NCBI GenBank assembly: GCA_021442155.1 | Contig: CM038229.1 | Location: 92,599,716-92,663,715 of the forward strand | Reading direction: 5' to 3' | Source of the DNA: Cymbidium sinense | Lineage: Eukaryota > Streptophyta > Magnoliopsida > Asparagales > Orchidaceae | Length of the DNA stretch: 64,000 bases | Shown: one piece after another, positions 12,641-23,450 of the stretch | Numbering within the stretch: position 1 is the stretch's first letter | Layout of the letters: the number at the start of each line of letters is the position of its first letter | Position numbers and translations under genes: made by a program | The notes under the pieces: generated by a model | Seen by the model: only the letters and a program-made list of their open reading frames with translations | The model's database searches: none | Told to the model about the DNA's origin: nothing

Positions 12641-13985
12641 CTTAGAGTCCTTATTGGTGATTAGATCCATTAAAGGGTAGTGTTTTATGTCTTTCAAGAT
12701 AGTACACTATTTCCTTAATGATGTACCTGATCACCTAAATAAGTACATCTGCGGATCTGCATGGCATCTTACCAAGATGAATTTTTATAGGTCTCTTCTT
12801 TTCATTCTCCCCATAGATTTGAAGGTGACTCACTATAGGAATTTATTCACCACAACCTTCTTCCTAACGTTGCACAAAGGAAAGGCACCTTAGGTTGGCT
12901 AGCTCTACCCCATGGCTAGTAGACTATCCTTTTGAATTTGTAAATCTGAGATAGGACAAGTCCAATATGGCCCCTTCTCAATGGGTCCATCGCATACCGA
13001 CATGGTCCATAAATTAAATCTATCAAATTTGACCGACCTCACATCTCTAATGGTTAGCCCTCAATTCAAAATCAAACTAAACCAAAAAAACCATATAAAA
13101 TGACATGAAATTAAGATATAATTAATCTTGACTACTTTTCAGTTGACATAATCCCTAGCAGCATTCACTCAGAAGTCGCCCTGGTCAAGTTTGATTTGTT
13201 GTGCATCTAATAGGTCACCTCAATAGTTGTTCCTCACTTTGGAAGATTTAAGTCTCCTATGCCTTCTTCCTAGCACAGTCATTATACACCAAAAAGAAAC
13301 CCTTAGGTTAGCTAGCTTTACCCCACATCCGATACACTATCCATTTGGATTTGTAAACTTGATGTAGGTCAAGGCATATGATGGGTCCGCGACATGCTCC
13401 ATATATTAACACAAATTAACTTAAACTTGATTTAATTTTTCCTAGTAGAGTTAAATCACACCCACTGGAGCTCCAAATTAAATATAAACAAGTGAAGCAA
13501 ACAAATCAAATTCAAAACCAACCTCCCCAGTGGAGCCAAATTAAACTAACTCCCCCAGTAGAGTCTAAATCATAATAATCTAACAAAACACTTATTCCCA
13601 GTGGATACATCACCAAACAAATCTATGAAATCAAACTCAAATCTCAATCCCCAATAGATAGCTTGAACCTACTTCCCTAGTGGAAGGTTCATATGCTGGA
13701 TCCCTAGTGGACTTGAGCCCATGTCTCTACCAAATGTGCCTTCACATCAATTAAAATAAAATAAATTAAAGCTAATTTTATCTTAATCCATTTTGGATTA
13801 TAGATTCTTATCCCCAGTAGATCTTCTTTCCATAAAACATATAATCAAATCAAATTCAAACCTTATCCCCAACAGATTTTCTTCTTCTATGCCCTCGATA
13901 TAGACCCCTCACACTCCTTCCATGTCCTTGACATGGAATTCTCATTAAATCTTATTTATTCTCTTATGCACACCTTTAATACTTC
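12640..13985 (+). repeat. Ty3/gypsy post-pol noncoding tail, third copy
   Basis: The stretch at 13,130-13,370 matches 4,355-4,600. Both hold a gactacttt/gactatctt start, 'ggcattcactca'-like and 'gttatacaccaaaa' words, and 'tatccatttggatttgtaaa'. From 13,440 on, 'ccccagtggag' and 'cctagtggaaggttca' repeat in the manner of 4,690-4,740. The frame at 12,687-12,893 begins with MSFKIVHYF and has no homologue that I recognise; since it lies in this repeat it is not called as a gene. Confidence 0.65.
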
Positions 13986-13989
13986 AACC

Positions 13990-15400
13990 AAAGGCCTAAC
14001 AATGTATTTGTTCAAATTACATCATATTATCATTATTATCAACATTTTGTGATTTTTGATGGTGCAAACTCAAACTAACAATACAATATCATGCTAAACA
14101 TATTATAGTGTGAATTAACACACTATGTTATATTACAATATATGATGTTCTATTATAATTTGATATAATATAATATATTGTCTTACACATTAGAATCACA
14201 TAAAAGGAACAAATAATAAAATTTTTCAAAATATGAAAAATGTTCATTTTGGATGTACAATTGTTATTTTTTTTATTAGAAATGGTACAAAATAGCATAT
14301 TTTGGTGGTGTTTCTTCTTGGTGTAATGTGAATTTGGCCAAATTCTTCCATCTCAACCTTCAAATTAACATTTTTGTGAGTTTTACCAATGTATGTATTA
14401 TAACAAAAGTAAAACATACTAAAATGTAAAATAACATTTAGTAACACACCACATTCATATATATGTGAAGTTATATTGTTATGTACATTATATTTTAATA
14501 TGCTTTCATATAATATATTACATTACACCTTTAAATGAATCACTTTAAGTAAAAATTTATAAAATTTGGTTGAAAAATGAACATTTATTTTGGATGCAAA
14601 ATTCCTTTCTTTTGATTAATGACACACCATAGCACACCCCAATGATGTTCCCCAGCTTAAATTTGGCCAAATCCCATCATCTCACCTATAAATCAATATT
14701 TTTATGAATTATGCTAGTACAAACTCTACCACATCATACTATAACAAACTAAAATATGCTAACAAATAGTAATGCACAAATATGATATAATGCATGATGC
14801 TACACTATGTTATGGCATCCTATATATTATAATAACATACTATATTATATTATATTGCATATCACATCACAAGGGATTGCTTCAAATAAAAAATCATAAA
14901 ATTAGTCAAAATAATAAAATTTATATGTTTTAGTCATATCACTTACAAATTTTAAATTGAAACAATATATTATGGTGCCATGTACCTATTATGAATTTGG
15001 CCAAATTCACCATTTTAAATTCTAAATCAACATTTTTTAAATAATGCTAGTGTATCAAAATGATTATTAAAAGAATTAAAAATGTAAATAATATATTATG
15101 ATATATGATGCTATACTATGCTACAACATATAATATTTATTTTGAACATAAAATCTTACTTTTAGACTACAAGTGGCATAGCACACCTTTGGTACTACAA
15201 TAATTACCACTTCAAATTTAACAAATTTCATACATCTAATTTATTAAATCAATATTTTTAGGATTTATATTAATATAAACTATAGGCACAATACCATAAT
15301 ATACTAAAACATTTCAAAACATATTATAACATCCCAAAAGACATAACTACATGCTCAAATATATGATGATACATTATACTATAACATATGGTATTATAAT
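13990..15400. repeat. AT-rich satellite, period about 330 bp
   Basis: The landmark 'aatttggccaaatt' occurs near 14,331, 14,661 and 14,993, a spacing of 330 bases each time. Each is followed by a 'ctaaatcaacattttta...gctagtacaaact'-like block and then a dense block of ATATGATG/TATTATA words. A partial first unit starts near 14,040, and a shortened last unit has its equivalent word near 15,218. The satellite abuts the first telomere-like array. It is noncoding; the frame at 14,244-14,447 lies inside one monomer and is not conserved in the others. Confidence 0.75.
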
Positions 15401-15648
15401 ATGATTTAGGGTTAGGGTTTAGCATATTCAAATCTCTAATAATCAAGGGAAAGTCTCTTGAATACATTTTCTTTAGCTACCATAACTATGTTAGGATTAG
15501 GTCATTCCTTAGACCTACTCCTAATGACATCTTTATTTAAGGTTTAGGGTTTAAGGTTAGTTTAGGGTTTAGAGTTTAGGGTTTGGGGTTTAAGGTTTAG
15601 GGTTAAGGGTTGTAGGTTTTAGGGTTTAGGGTTTAGGATTTTTTTTGG
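15400..15648 (+). repeat. Degenerate TTTAGGG telomere-like array, left edge
   Basis: The array begins with 'gatttagggttagggtttag', contains a 90-base unrelated stretch, and then continues as near-uninterrupted TTTAGGG variants from about 15,535 to 15,640. The G-rich strand is the + strand. It ends where the oligo(A) end of LINE copy 1 starts. Confidence 0.9.
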
Positions 15649-16200
15649 ATAAAACCCATAGAGGGGAGAAATTTTATTGCCACAAAGAAGGATTACGAAA
15701 GTCCTTAAGAGGGAAAATCTCAAAACTAATGCTTCAGGAGCTACAATCAACCTAGAGAGAAAAATCCCCAAACTATTACAACTAGAAGCAAGAAAAAGAA
15801 AAAGAAACCTAAGAAAATGAGAAAAAAAACAAAAGAAAAAAAGAAGCAGCCAAAGACCACAAAGAGAACAGCAGGAGAGGGAGGGCAGTAGAAGCCACAA
15901 GTAGAAGTCGATAAATGCTAAGAAAAGAAGAAATACCTGCTGAAAGGAAATCAAGAAAAAGATCAAGAAATATAAGAAGTGGAAGGGAGGGAAAGTGAAA
16001 GAAAGGCTCAAGCTCAGTATATAAAAAAGGGGCAACCAAATTTTATGAGCATCCAAACTCCAAAAGAAGGGTTATAGTCACAAATAAAGGCTACCAACCA
16101 AAAGCAGATAAAAGGAACATCTTAGCCATCATTGCCAACAAACCACAAAAAATACACCCAACCAAGCAGCAAAGTCATCCATGAACAAGGGATAGCAACC
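15649..16200 (-). other. LINE copy 1 3' untranslated region and oligo(A) junction
   Basis: On the minus strand this ends with a GGCAATAAAATTTC word, a 'ctatgggttttatcc' word and then eight A followed by CCTAAACCC. The plus-strand AAGAAA-rich part (15,780-15,990) produces hydrophobic-looking minus-strand frames (15,619-16,056) that are composition artefacts. Confidence 0.75.
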
Positions 16201-19200
16201 ACCATCATAGAAGGAGAAAAATAAATTAAGTAAATGACATAAACCAACTTTATCTAAGTTAGAAAGGCCTCTTAATTGCTTTAGAATATTATCATTGGAA
16301 AATAAAGTAAAATTAGAAAGATTACTCCCCAAACCAGTTAAAAGTCAGCGCAAGCATTACCTTCTCTCAAAATCTAAGTCATCTTAAAAGATAGTTTAGA
16401 AATAATAGCATTAATATTCCTAAGTAAATAGAAAAGTTTAACATTACCCTTGTGATTAGAGCTGATCATAGTAACAACCATCTTAGCATCAGATTCTAAT
16501 AAAATGGAAAGAAAATTCCTCTCTAAATAAAGCTTAAAAGCATGATAAATAGTCATCAGTTCAGCCATAATAACAAAAGTAATAGAGAGAATAGTCAGAA
16601 AAGCCAAGACAATACTCCCAAGATTATTTTGAAAAATACCACCATAGCTAGACTTGTTAAGTGCAACAGAGCCATCCATATTAATTTTAATACAACTATT
16701 AATAGGCTTAATCCAATAAATGATTTTATAAGAAGGATGCAAGTCATAATAAGGAAACTTAATACCCAATTTAGATGCAACAAACTTGTAACCTCTAAAA
16801 TGAGTACCACTAAGAACCTTGTGTAAAGATAAAATTTTTCTTTAGTCATAGTAATAATCCTCTTATGATTCATAGGCACATTACGATGTTTAGCATCATT
16901 TCTGTCAAGCCAAATAAACCAAATCAAAGTAACACCCATTATAATTTTGATATGCCCTTTGACAGTATTAAGAAAGTCGGAGATAAGGAGCTGCATTAAA
17001 TTAAAGTTCCCATTAAAAGAACTAAGGTTGAATAAGTTCTCATACAAATTCCAAACTTTAGAGCAATAACACCCTTAACAAATACATGACTAACATTCTC
17101 AATATAAAAAAACACAAGAATTTAGAAGGAAGATAAAAACCTTTCTCCAAAAGTAAAGAATCAACAACAATATAACCCCTTAAAATCCTCCAAACAAGAA
17201 TAGAATAAGATCTAGGAATAATTTTATTCAAAATCTTAAAAAAGATAGGTGAAGAGGGTTTATTATCTCTAATATGGTGCCAAGTATCTTTAAAGTAAAA
17301 ATCACCATTAATAGAAATGTTGTAAAGAACTTGATCAGAAATAATACCATCAATAGGAATCTTGATGATATTATTACAAATGGAATCAGGAATCAAGTCA
17401 TACAAAAGAGAATGATTCCAATCACCATTTAAAATAAAATGATTAACTTTCAAAAAAAAAAGTAGAGTGAGTATTAAGCATAGAATAAATAGATGTATCC
17501 CCATCCAATTATCTTGCCAAAAGAAAGAAAGAGGAGAAAATGAGAGGTTCTGCTTGCTATTTAACAGCATGCTTATAACTACAAGTTAAAGGATGTTTAC
17601 CTTTGCAGTATTTGTAATTCATAAAATTAGCCCAAAGACTAACATTCTTCCTAAAATTCCTCCAAAGTTTATAAGAAAAAATATTAGTGGAATCCAACAA
17701 GGACCTATAGCTAAGACAACCTTCAAATAAAGTATCACACATGTTAGACTAAGAAGCCCAATGAAGCCTTTTGGACAAAAGTCTAGAGCCCCAAAATAAA
17801 TTATTAAAAGGCCTTTCAATCTGCATAAATAAGAGAATTTGGAACAATATTAAGCAGCAAATAAAAAGGAAGAAAGTAAAGAATAGTTTTAGTAACAATT
17901 AATCTACCACCAAAAGATAAAAATTGAAATTCAAGGGTAGAAATCTTATTCTGAATATTTTGGATAACATCATAAAAAAGGTGAGACCTCTTAGGACCAT
18001 AGTACAAAATAGAACCAATATACTTGATAGGAAGACATTGATAAGAAAATCTAGTAATATCCTTAATTATATTGATTCTGTGAGCAGAAATAGAAATAGA
18101 GGGGATAAAATAGCTTTTCTGAGTACTAACCAAGAGGCCACTTTCCTTTTTCAAACCTATTCAAAAAGACCTTCAATTTTTTAACATATTGTAATGAGCC
18201 ATTACAAAATATAATCAAGTAATCAATAAAACTTAAGTGGGATATAGCCAAACCACCAAGATTCCTAAAATACATGCTAGAATTCTTCTCAAATAAAAAA
18301 TTAAGCCAACGAGACAAATATCAATAGCAATAATAAAAGTGATGGAGAAAGAGGATCACTTTGTCTAATACCTTCAAAAGACTTAAAGAAGTCAAAGTTT
18401 TCACCATGAATAACTACAGAGAACTAAACATTACAAATGATATTGTTAACCAAAGAGATAAATTTAGTAGAGAAACTGAATAAAGAAAGAATGCTATTAA
18501 AAAAATCCCAAGAAATGTTATCATAAGCTTTAGTAATCAAGCTTAAAAAGTTAGTTGCCACCTCTAATTTTTACATTTAAGTCATGAATTAATTCTTGCG
18601 CAAGCAAGATTTTGTCAAAGATAGTCCTACCTTTCACAAAGCTAGTTTGATTATGAGAAATAATCTTAGGAAGAAATTTACCAAGCCTACTAGTCAGAAT
18701 TTTAGAAATTAATTTATTAAAGAAAGTACAAAGATTAATAGGTATAAAATCATTCCAGAAGTTAAGATTATCTTTCTTGGGAATAAGAATAATTTTTATA
18801 GAAGTGAAATAATTAGGAATAGAATTCTCAAGAAAGAAACCCCTCACAACATTAACAAGATCAGATTTAATAATAAACCAAGCTTTTGAAAGAATAAAGT
18901 AGAGTAGCCATCCGACCTACAATAGAATCATCATTCATACCATTATAAATATTAAAATTTCCTCATCCAAAAGAGGAGTAAGCAATCATTATCCTCGAGA
19001 CATAATAGAAGGAATGATAGAGGGGCTAGATAACTAATCAAGTTGAAAATTTTTATTTAAAAGATCTTTAAAATAGTTAATAGTAGAAGAAAAAAATATC
19101 CTCTTTTTCGGTGATCCAAGAACCATCAGAATTCTCAATTTTATGAATTTTCCCAAGAACTCTCCTTTTCATAACCAAAGCATGAAAATATTTGGTGTTT

Positions 19201-20238
19201 CTTTCCCCCTCAGAAAGATGTTTAGAAGTAGCCTTTTGTCTCTAGTAGGTTATTTCCATATCCTGAAACTTAATGAGGTTATCTTTAGCTTCAATAAAGT
19301 AAGATAAAAAAGAAGAATCATTAATAACATGTTCATCCAAAGCTTTCATTTGTTGCTCCATGTTGATATTATCAAAAAGATTTTTGAAATAATTTCTATT
19401 CCACCAATTAATTTGATGCTTACGCCTTTTTAGCTTAAGCCAGGATCTCTTCATACCAAAAGCATAATCATCAGGAGTAAGAGGAGCATACCAATTTGAA
19501 GCAATAGAATCAAGAAAACTACTATCTTGTAACCACATATTTTGAAATCAAAAAATTTTAATGACATTATTGCTATGAATAGCATCCTTAATGGAAATCA
19601 AAAGAGAAGCATGATCCAAGAGAGTTCTACTAGGGTGTTCAATTGAAGTCAAGGCCAACAGTTATTAAATAAGGCATGATCTAAACAATGCCAAAGTTTA
19701 TGATTATTCCAAGTAAACTAAGAGCACATAAAACCAACATCATGTAGATTACAATCTAGGGCCTTATTCAAAAAATCTTTTATAGAATGTAAATTTGAAG
19801 AAAAACCCTCTTTCCTTTCATTCACAGAAAGGACCATCTTGAAATCCCCACCAACAATCCAAGAATCATTAATAGTAGAAGCAAAAGTAGAAAATTGATC
19901 CCAAAGAATCCTCCTCTCAATCTTATTACAAGAAGCATAAACAAAAGAGCCAAAAGCATGATAATCACCAAATGAAATATCCACATTTACAACTTAATGA
20001 AAATCATTATTAACATTAAGATAAAGAGGATTATTCCAAAATAACCAAAACTTATTGCTATTGTTAAAATAATAATTGGAAAGACCATTCATTCTAGCCG
20101 CATGCATAATTTTAGAAGAAAAAATAAGAGGTTCAAGAATAACCAAGCGACATTATAAACCCTAAAAAGGTTCCTAATCCTATTCCTAATAGTAAGAGTA
20201 CCAATGCCCCTAACATTTCAAATAAGAAAATTAAACAT
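16200..20238 (-). pseudogene. LINE ORF2: endonuclease, reverse transcriptase, RNase H, broken
   Basis: ORF2 proteins nick the target DNA and reverse-transcribe the element RNA at the nick. The ATG at 20,238 reads MFNFLI, a stop, then NVRGIG, the start of an apurinic-type endonuclease. WIVGGDFKMVL (within 19,718-19,984) is the endonuclease GDFN block with Asn replaced by Lys. The RT fingers/palm follow at 18,551-18,847 (PINLCTFFNKLISKIL, QTSFVKGR, LLAQELIHDL). The catalytic box at 18,126-18,317 reads SFIDYLIIF where the family has FADD, so Ala and the second Asp are lost. The RT thumb (LSFGGRLIVTKTIL) is at 17,816-18,154, an RVT zinc-binding region at 17,058-17,570, and an RNase H domain at 16,374-16,769 (INMDGS, AELMTIYHAF, LESDAKMV). 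A reconstructed span of about 1,340 codons fits plant L1 elements with RNase H. It is interrupted by many frameshifts and stops and cannot be active. Confidence 0.92.
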
Positions 20239-20279
20239 TAATTCTTATTGGGTAAAGAAGATGAAGAAGATCGAGTCGA

Positions 20280-21720
20280 TTTAGAAACTTTAGGAGGTTT
20301 GAACTATTTTTTCTTTTTCACAAAATAGTTTGAAAACCAATTTCATTTCCCAAAGATTCATCATCAGAAGGAGCATTAGAACTCTTAACAACTATAGATT
20401 TGGTAGGAGATTCCAAGTGATAAGGCACTAAAGCATTTTTATCCATTAATTGAGAAGAAAGCATAAACAAAAGCGCCATCGAATTAGCAGTTAAAGAAGG
20501 AGCAGAAATGAATTTGTTAAGCAAGCAAGAAACAAGTTGCACAAAATCCACCTTATACATACCATAAACATCTTCCATATTTAAAGAATTTAAATCATCA
20601 TTTTCTTTTAGAGGTTCTTGAAAATCAAAAAGAGAAACATTATCTTTAAAATTTTAGGTTGTAAAACACAAGTATCTTTAAAGGAAGAAATCAAAACAAG
20701 ATTACCATCATCTTGCACAATTTCTGAAAGCAAAGGAATAAAAGCAACTGAAATATGGTTTTCATTCGAAACAACATCTTCATTTCTAGAAGCATTTTCA
20801 AAACCTTTCTCAAGAGGTAAAGCATTAGAATGATTCAGAATGCCATCAACAACATCTTTATCTTTTCTAAAAGAAGCAAAAAATTTATTTTAATTTGTTA
20901 AATGATCTCTAGATTGATCAATCAGCTTTGGAATTTTAATAGATTTTTCCTAAGTTGAGGATTAGAAGTGAAAAAATTCAAAAGACATGGCCATGGGTTT
21001 TGCGTGATTGCAACAAGAAGGTTTTCAAATTCAGCCGACAGAAAATAACCATACTTTTCAAACCCTATCCAAATCTCCTTAGGAAACTTCTTTGTAACAT
21101 CAATTTCAATAAGGATATAAGCAATTGAAGGTCGAGACTTAGCCACTATTGCTTGATCAATTTGTAAAGGTCTGCCAAAAATAGACCCAACCGCATGAAG
21201 AAATTGATAATTAATAAAATGAATCCTAAGATTAGGCAAAGCAATGCAAACCAGCTATTTAGGAGATTTTTCTTGAATGTCAAAAAAAGGAGTCCATTTA
21301 AGAATGATGAGAGAAAATCTGGCTATAGTCAAGATCATTTGATAACTTAATGAGGACATGACGATCATCTAACAAATCAGCAAAAAATGCACATAAAAGC
21401 TTTAAATCATGAAAGAAAAATTGAATATCTTTCATATTAGGCTAATAAAAGAAAATTTACCAATCAAATTAAAGGCATAAGGTTTGGCGAGTTTCTCAAT
21501 ATCCAAATGAAAACTCATTATAGCCAGAACGCCTTTAAAAGTTGTATAATCAAGATTAATCAAAAATTCAGGGGTGGTTGAAGCATCCTTATCAAATAAG
21601 GCATCTTTGAAGGATTTAGAAGAAGCAGCCTTAGATTTACCAATAGAAAATCCTAGGAGAGAGAAATTATTTAGCCTTGCCAAATGTCGATCAAACTGCA
21701 TGGAAGCCATCAAAATCAAG
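20280..21720 (-). pseudogene. LINE ORF1: DUF4283 / zinc-knuckle nucleic-acid-binding protein, broken
   Basis: ORF1 proteins coat LINE RNA. The start at 21,719 (MILMASMQF) is the first long piece and continues to KLAKPYAFNLIGKFSF, typical of the DUF4283 N-terminus of plant LINE and gag-like proteins. The piece at 20,922-21,239 begins MPNLRIHFINYQ and continues through IWIGFEKYGYF, the end of DUF4283. Directly after it a zinc knuckle is expected; its first half survives, but the second Cys codon is destroyed by an apparent one-base loss near 20,995. A low-complexity C-terminal piece (20,318-20,578, MEDVYGMYKVDF) ends just before ORF2. About 480 codons in all, with several frameshifts. The ORF2 start lies about 40 bases after the end of ORF1, the usual LINE arrangement. 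Confidence 0.85.
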
Positions 21721-21870
21721 AGAGGAGGATAGCCAGGTGAAAAAGGAAGGGAACTACAATCAAAATCCTCACATCAGCCACGAGAAATGATGATGGAAAA
21801 TGGGGTTCTTGAATCACTAGATTTTTGAAAGGGGGAAGGCACATGAAAAGGGTTTTTCAATTTATTAGGT

Positions 21871-22150
21871 TATTATGTTAGGGCCAGGGGATTATAGGAT
21901 TTAGGGTTTAGGGTTTTAGGGTTAGGGTTTAGTGTTTTAGGGTTTAAGGTTTAGGGTTTATGGTTTAGGTTTTATGGTTTAGAGTTTTAAGGTTTAGGTT
22001 TTAGGGTTTAGGGTTTATGAATTAGGGTTTAGGGTTTTGTGTTTAGAGTTTAGGGTTTTTAGAGGTTAGGGTTTAGGGTTTAGGATCTAAGGTTTATGGT
22101 TTACATTTTAGGTTTAGGGTTTAAGTTTTAGTTTAGGGTTTAGGGTTTAG
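21871..22150 (+). repeat. Degenerate TTTAGGG array between LINE copy 1 and a retrocopy
   Basis: About 280 bases of TTTAGGG units with one-base insertions and deletions, such as TTTTAGGG, TTTAAGG and TTTATGG. The G-rich strand is the + strand. Confidence 0.92.
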
Positions 22151-22154
22151 GGTT

Positions 22155-22625
22155 TAAGTTTTATTATAAATAGAGAATAAATTTTGATTCAACATATCTT
22201 CTTTTTAATTTCATAAACCAAGTATCACCCCACATTTTCTAAGACAAGTGATGACATAGATAAAATATCAGCACCCATAGAGAAAATCAAAAACCCAAGA
22301 TAAGTATAACCATCTCTAATGTAAAGACATAATTCCATATGCAACAGATCGGATCAGCCATTCTTCAATTTCCATAATTCCCATCAGAACTAACCCCTGT
22401 CTCTTGAGTAGCGGGATCCGCCATCATATCCCTGATCTTTCCTTCTGCCACCACCATGACTTTAACCTTTGTCGCTCCTCCCACCTCCATAAGCACCACT
22501 ACTCTGACCACCACCTCCATATCCACCGCACCTCCGGATCCCCACCACTGCTATGCTATCACCTCCATCGGTGATCGGTGAGCCTAGTTGAAGGTGATGT
22601 TCCTACCATCAAGGTTCTGCCCATT
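22155..22625 (-). pseudogene. Glycine-rich RNA-binding protein 3' mRNA fragment, retrocopy 1
   Basis: Read on the minus strand this begins inside the RRM domain with NGQNLDGRNIT, the end of the RNP fold in plant glycine-rich RNA-binding proteins. These are small nuclear or organelle proteins that act in RNA processing and stress responses. It goes on through a Gly-Tyr-rich tail (GGYGGGGQSSGAYGGGRSDKG, then GGGRRKDQGYDGG) to SSDGNYGN and a stop, followed by about 200 bases of 3' untranslated sequence. A stop after NITFN and two frame changes disable it. The fragment starts and ends directly in TTTAGGG-type sequence. Its 3' end (minus strand ATTCTCT followed by A-rich sequence) is the same site as in copies 2 and 3. 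No intron is visible within it. I infer an mRNA-derived insertion rather than a gene. Confidence 0.85.
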
Positions 22626-22735
22626 CTTAGGGTTTAAGGTTTAGGATTTAGGATTTAGTCTTTAGGGTTTAGGGTTTAGGGTTTAAGTTTTAGTTTAGGG
22701 TTTACAATTTAGGGTTTAGGGTTTAGGGTTTAACA
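22626..22735 (+). repeat. Short TTTAGGG array between two retrocopies
   Basis: About 110 bases of telomere-like units, including several perfect consecutive TTTAGGG. It separates two parallel copies of the same host-gene fragment. Confidence 0.92.
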
Positions 22736-22739
22736 ATTT

Positions 22740-23198
22740 TTTTTAATAGAGAACATATTCAGATTAAATATTTCATCTTTTTAATTTCATAAACCAAGTA
22801 GCACCCCAAGTTTTCTAAGACATAAGAAATGACATAGATAAAAATTGAGACCCCCAAAGAGCAAATTAAAAACCCAAGATAAGTATAGAACCATATACTA
22901 TAAGATAGTTCCATGCAGTATTGGTCATTCTTAGTTTCTCCACTTCCCATCGACCTCACCCTGAGTAGCATTATCCGCCATCATATCCTCGATCTCTCCC
23001 TTCTCACTTGTAACCTCCATCGGTCCTCCCACCTCCATAACCAACACTGCTCTGGCCACCACCTCCATATCCACTAGCACCTCTAGATCCCCCACCACCA
23101 CTAAGATAACTGCCTCCTCCGCCTTCACCTCCACCAACAGATCTAGACTGTGCCAAGTTTACAGTGATATTTCTGCCATCAAGGTTTTGTCGATTCAT
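22740..23198 (-). pseudogene. Glycine-rich RNA-binding protein 3' mRNA fragment, retrocopy 2
   Basis: This is the best-preserved copy. The minus-strand frame from 23,198 reads MNRQNLDGRNITVNLAQS and then a Gly-rich tail (VGGGEGGGGSYLSGGGG, ASGYGGGGQSSVGYGGG, RTDGGYK) before a stop. The original C-terminus continues in the same frame after the stop and then out of frame. The first residues are the last strand of the RRM domain with the conserved LDGRNITVN; the upstream two thirds of the RRM are absent. The 5' edge lies at the same codon as in copy 1 (within a few bases), and the 3' edge is a run of eight A after ATTCTCTATT on the minus strand, followed by TTGTTAAACCC. A fragment this short cannot fold as a complete RRM, so no function is expected. 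Confidence 0.88.
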
Positions 23199-23450
23199 AG
23201 GGCTTAGGGTTTAGGGTTAGTTTAGGGTTTAAGGTTTAGGGTTTAGAGTTTTAGGATTCAGTGTTTAGGGTTTATGGTTTAGGGTTAGGGTTAGGGTTTA
23301 TGGATTAGAATTTATGATTAGTTTAGTGTTTAGGGTTTAGTGTTTTTTAGGGTTTAGGGTTTAGGGTTTAGGATATAGGGTATAGGATTTGGGATTGTTG
23401 GTTTAGGGTTAGTTATATGGTTTATGGTTTAGGGTATAGTATTTAGGTTT
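23199..23450 (+). repeat. TTTAGGG array after retrocopy 2
   Basis: Telomere-like units with frequent one-base changes. The array ends in a T run that starts the first T-rich block. Confidence 0.9.

Larger units (their letters stand above)
15649..21870 (-). mobile_element. LINE (plant L1-type) copy 1, near full length, dead
   Basis: This is a minus-strand element of about 6.2 kb. Read on the minus strand it has a 5' region, ORF1 (about 21,720-20,280), ORF2 (about 20,238-16,200) and a 0.6 kb 3' untranslated region. It ends in a run of eight A that is followed at once by TCCTAAACCC. On the 5' side (above 21,850) the sequence also goes within about 30 bases into TTTAGGG variants, so telomere-like repeats flank it on both sides. 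Frameshifts and stops break both ORFs. The 3' untranslated region shares words such as 'aaaggctca', 'gcatccaaact' and 'ttgccacaaa' with the three other copies in the window. Confidence 0.9.

Noticed and set aside
15619..16056. A minus-strand frame of 145 codons with a hydrophobic, membrane-like composition
   Set aside because: It is the complement of AAGAAA-rich LINE 3' untranslated sequence and partly of TTTAGGG repeat. The Leu/Phe/Ser content follows from base composition, and no other LINE copy keeps the frame.
22931..23198. A possible functional small glycine-rich RNA-binding gene
   Set aside because: Most of the RRM domain is missing, the frame is broken before the C-terminus, and the fragment is bounded by telomere-like repeats with an A run at its end. 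A retrocopy fits better.
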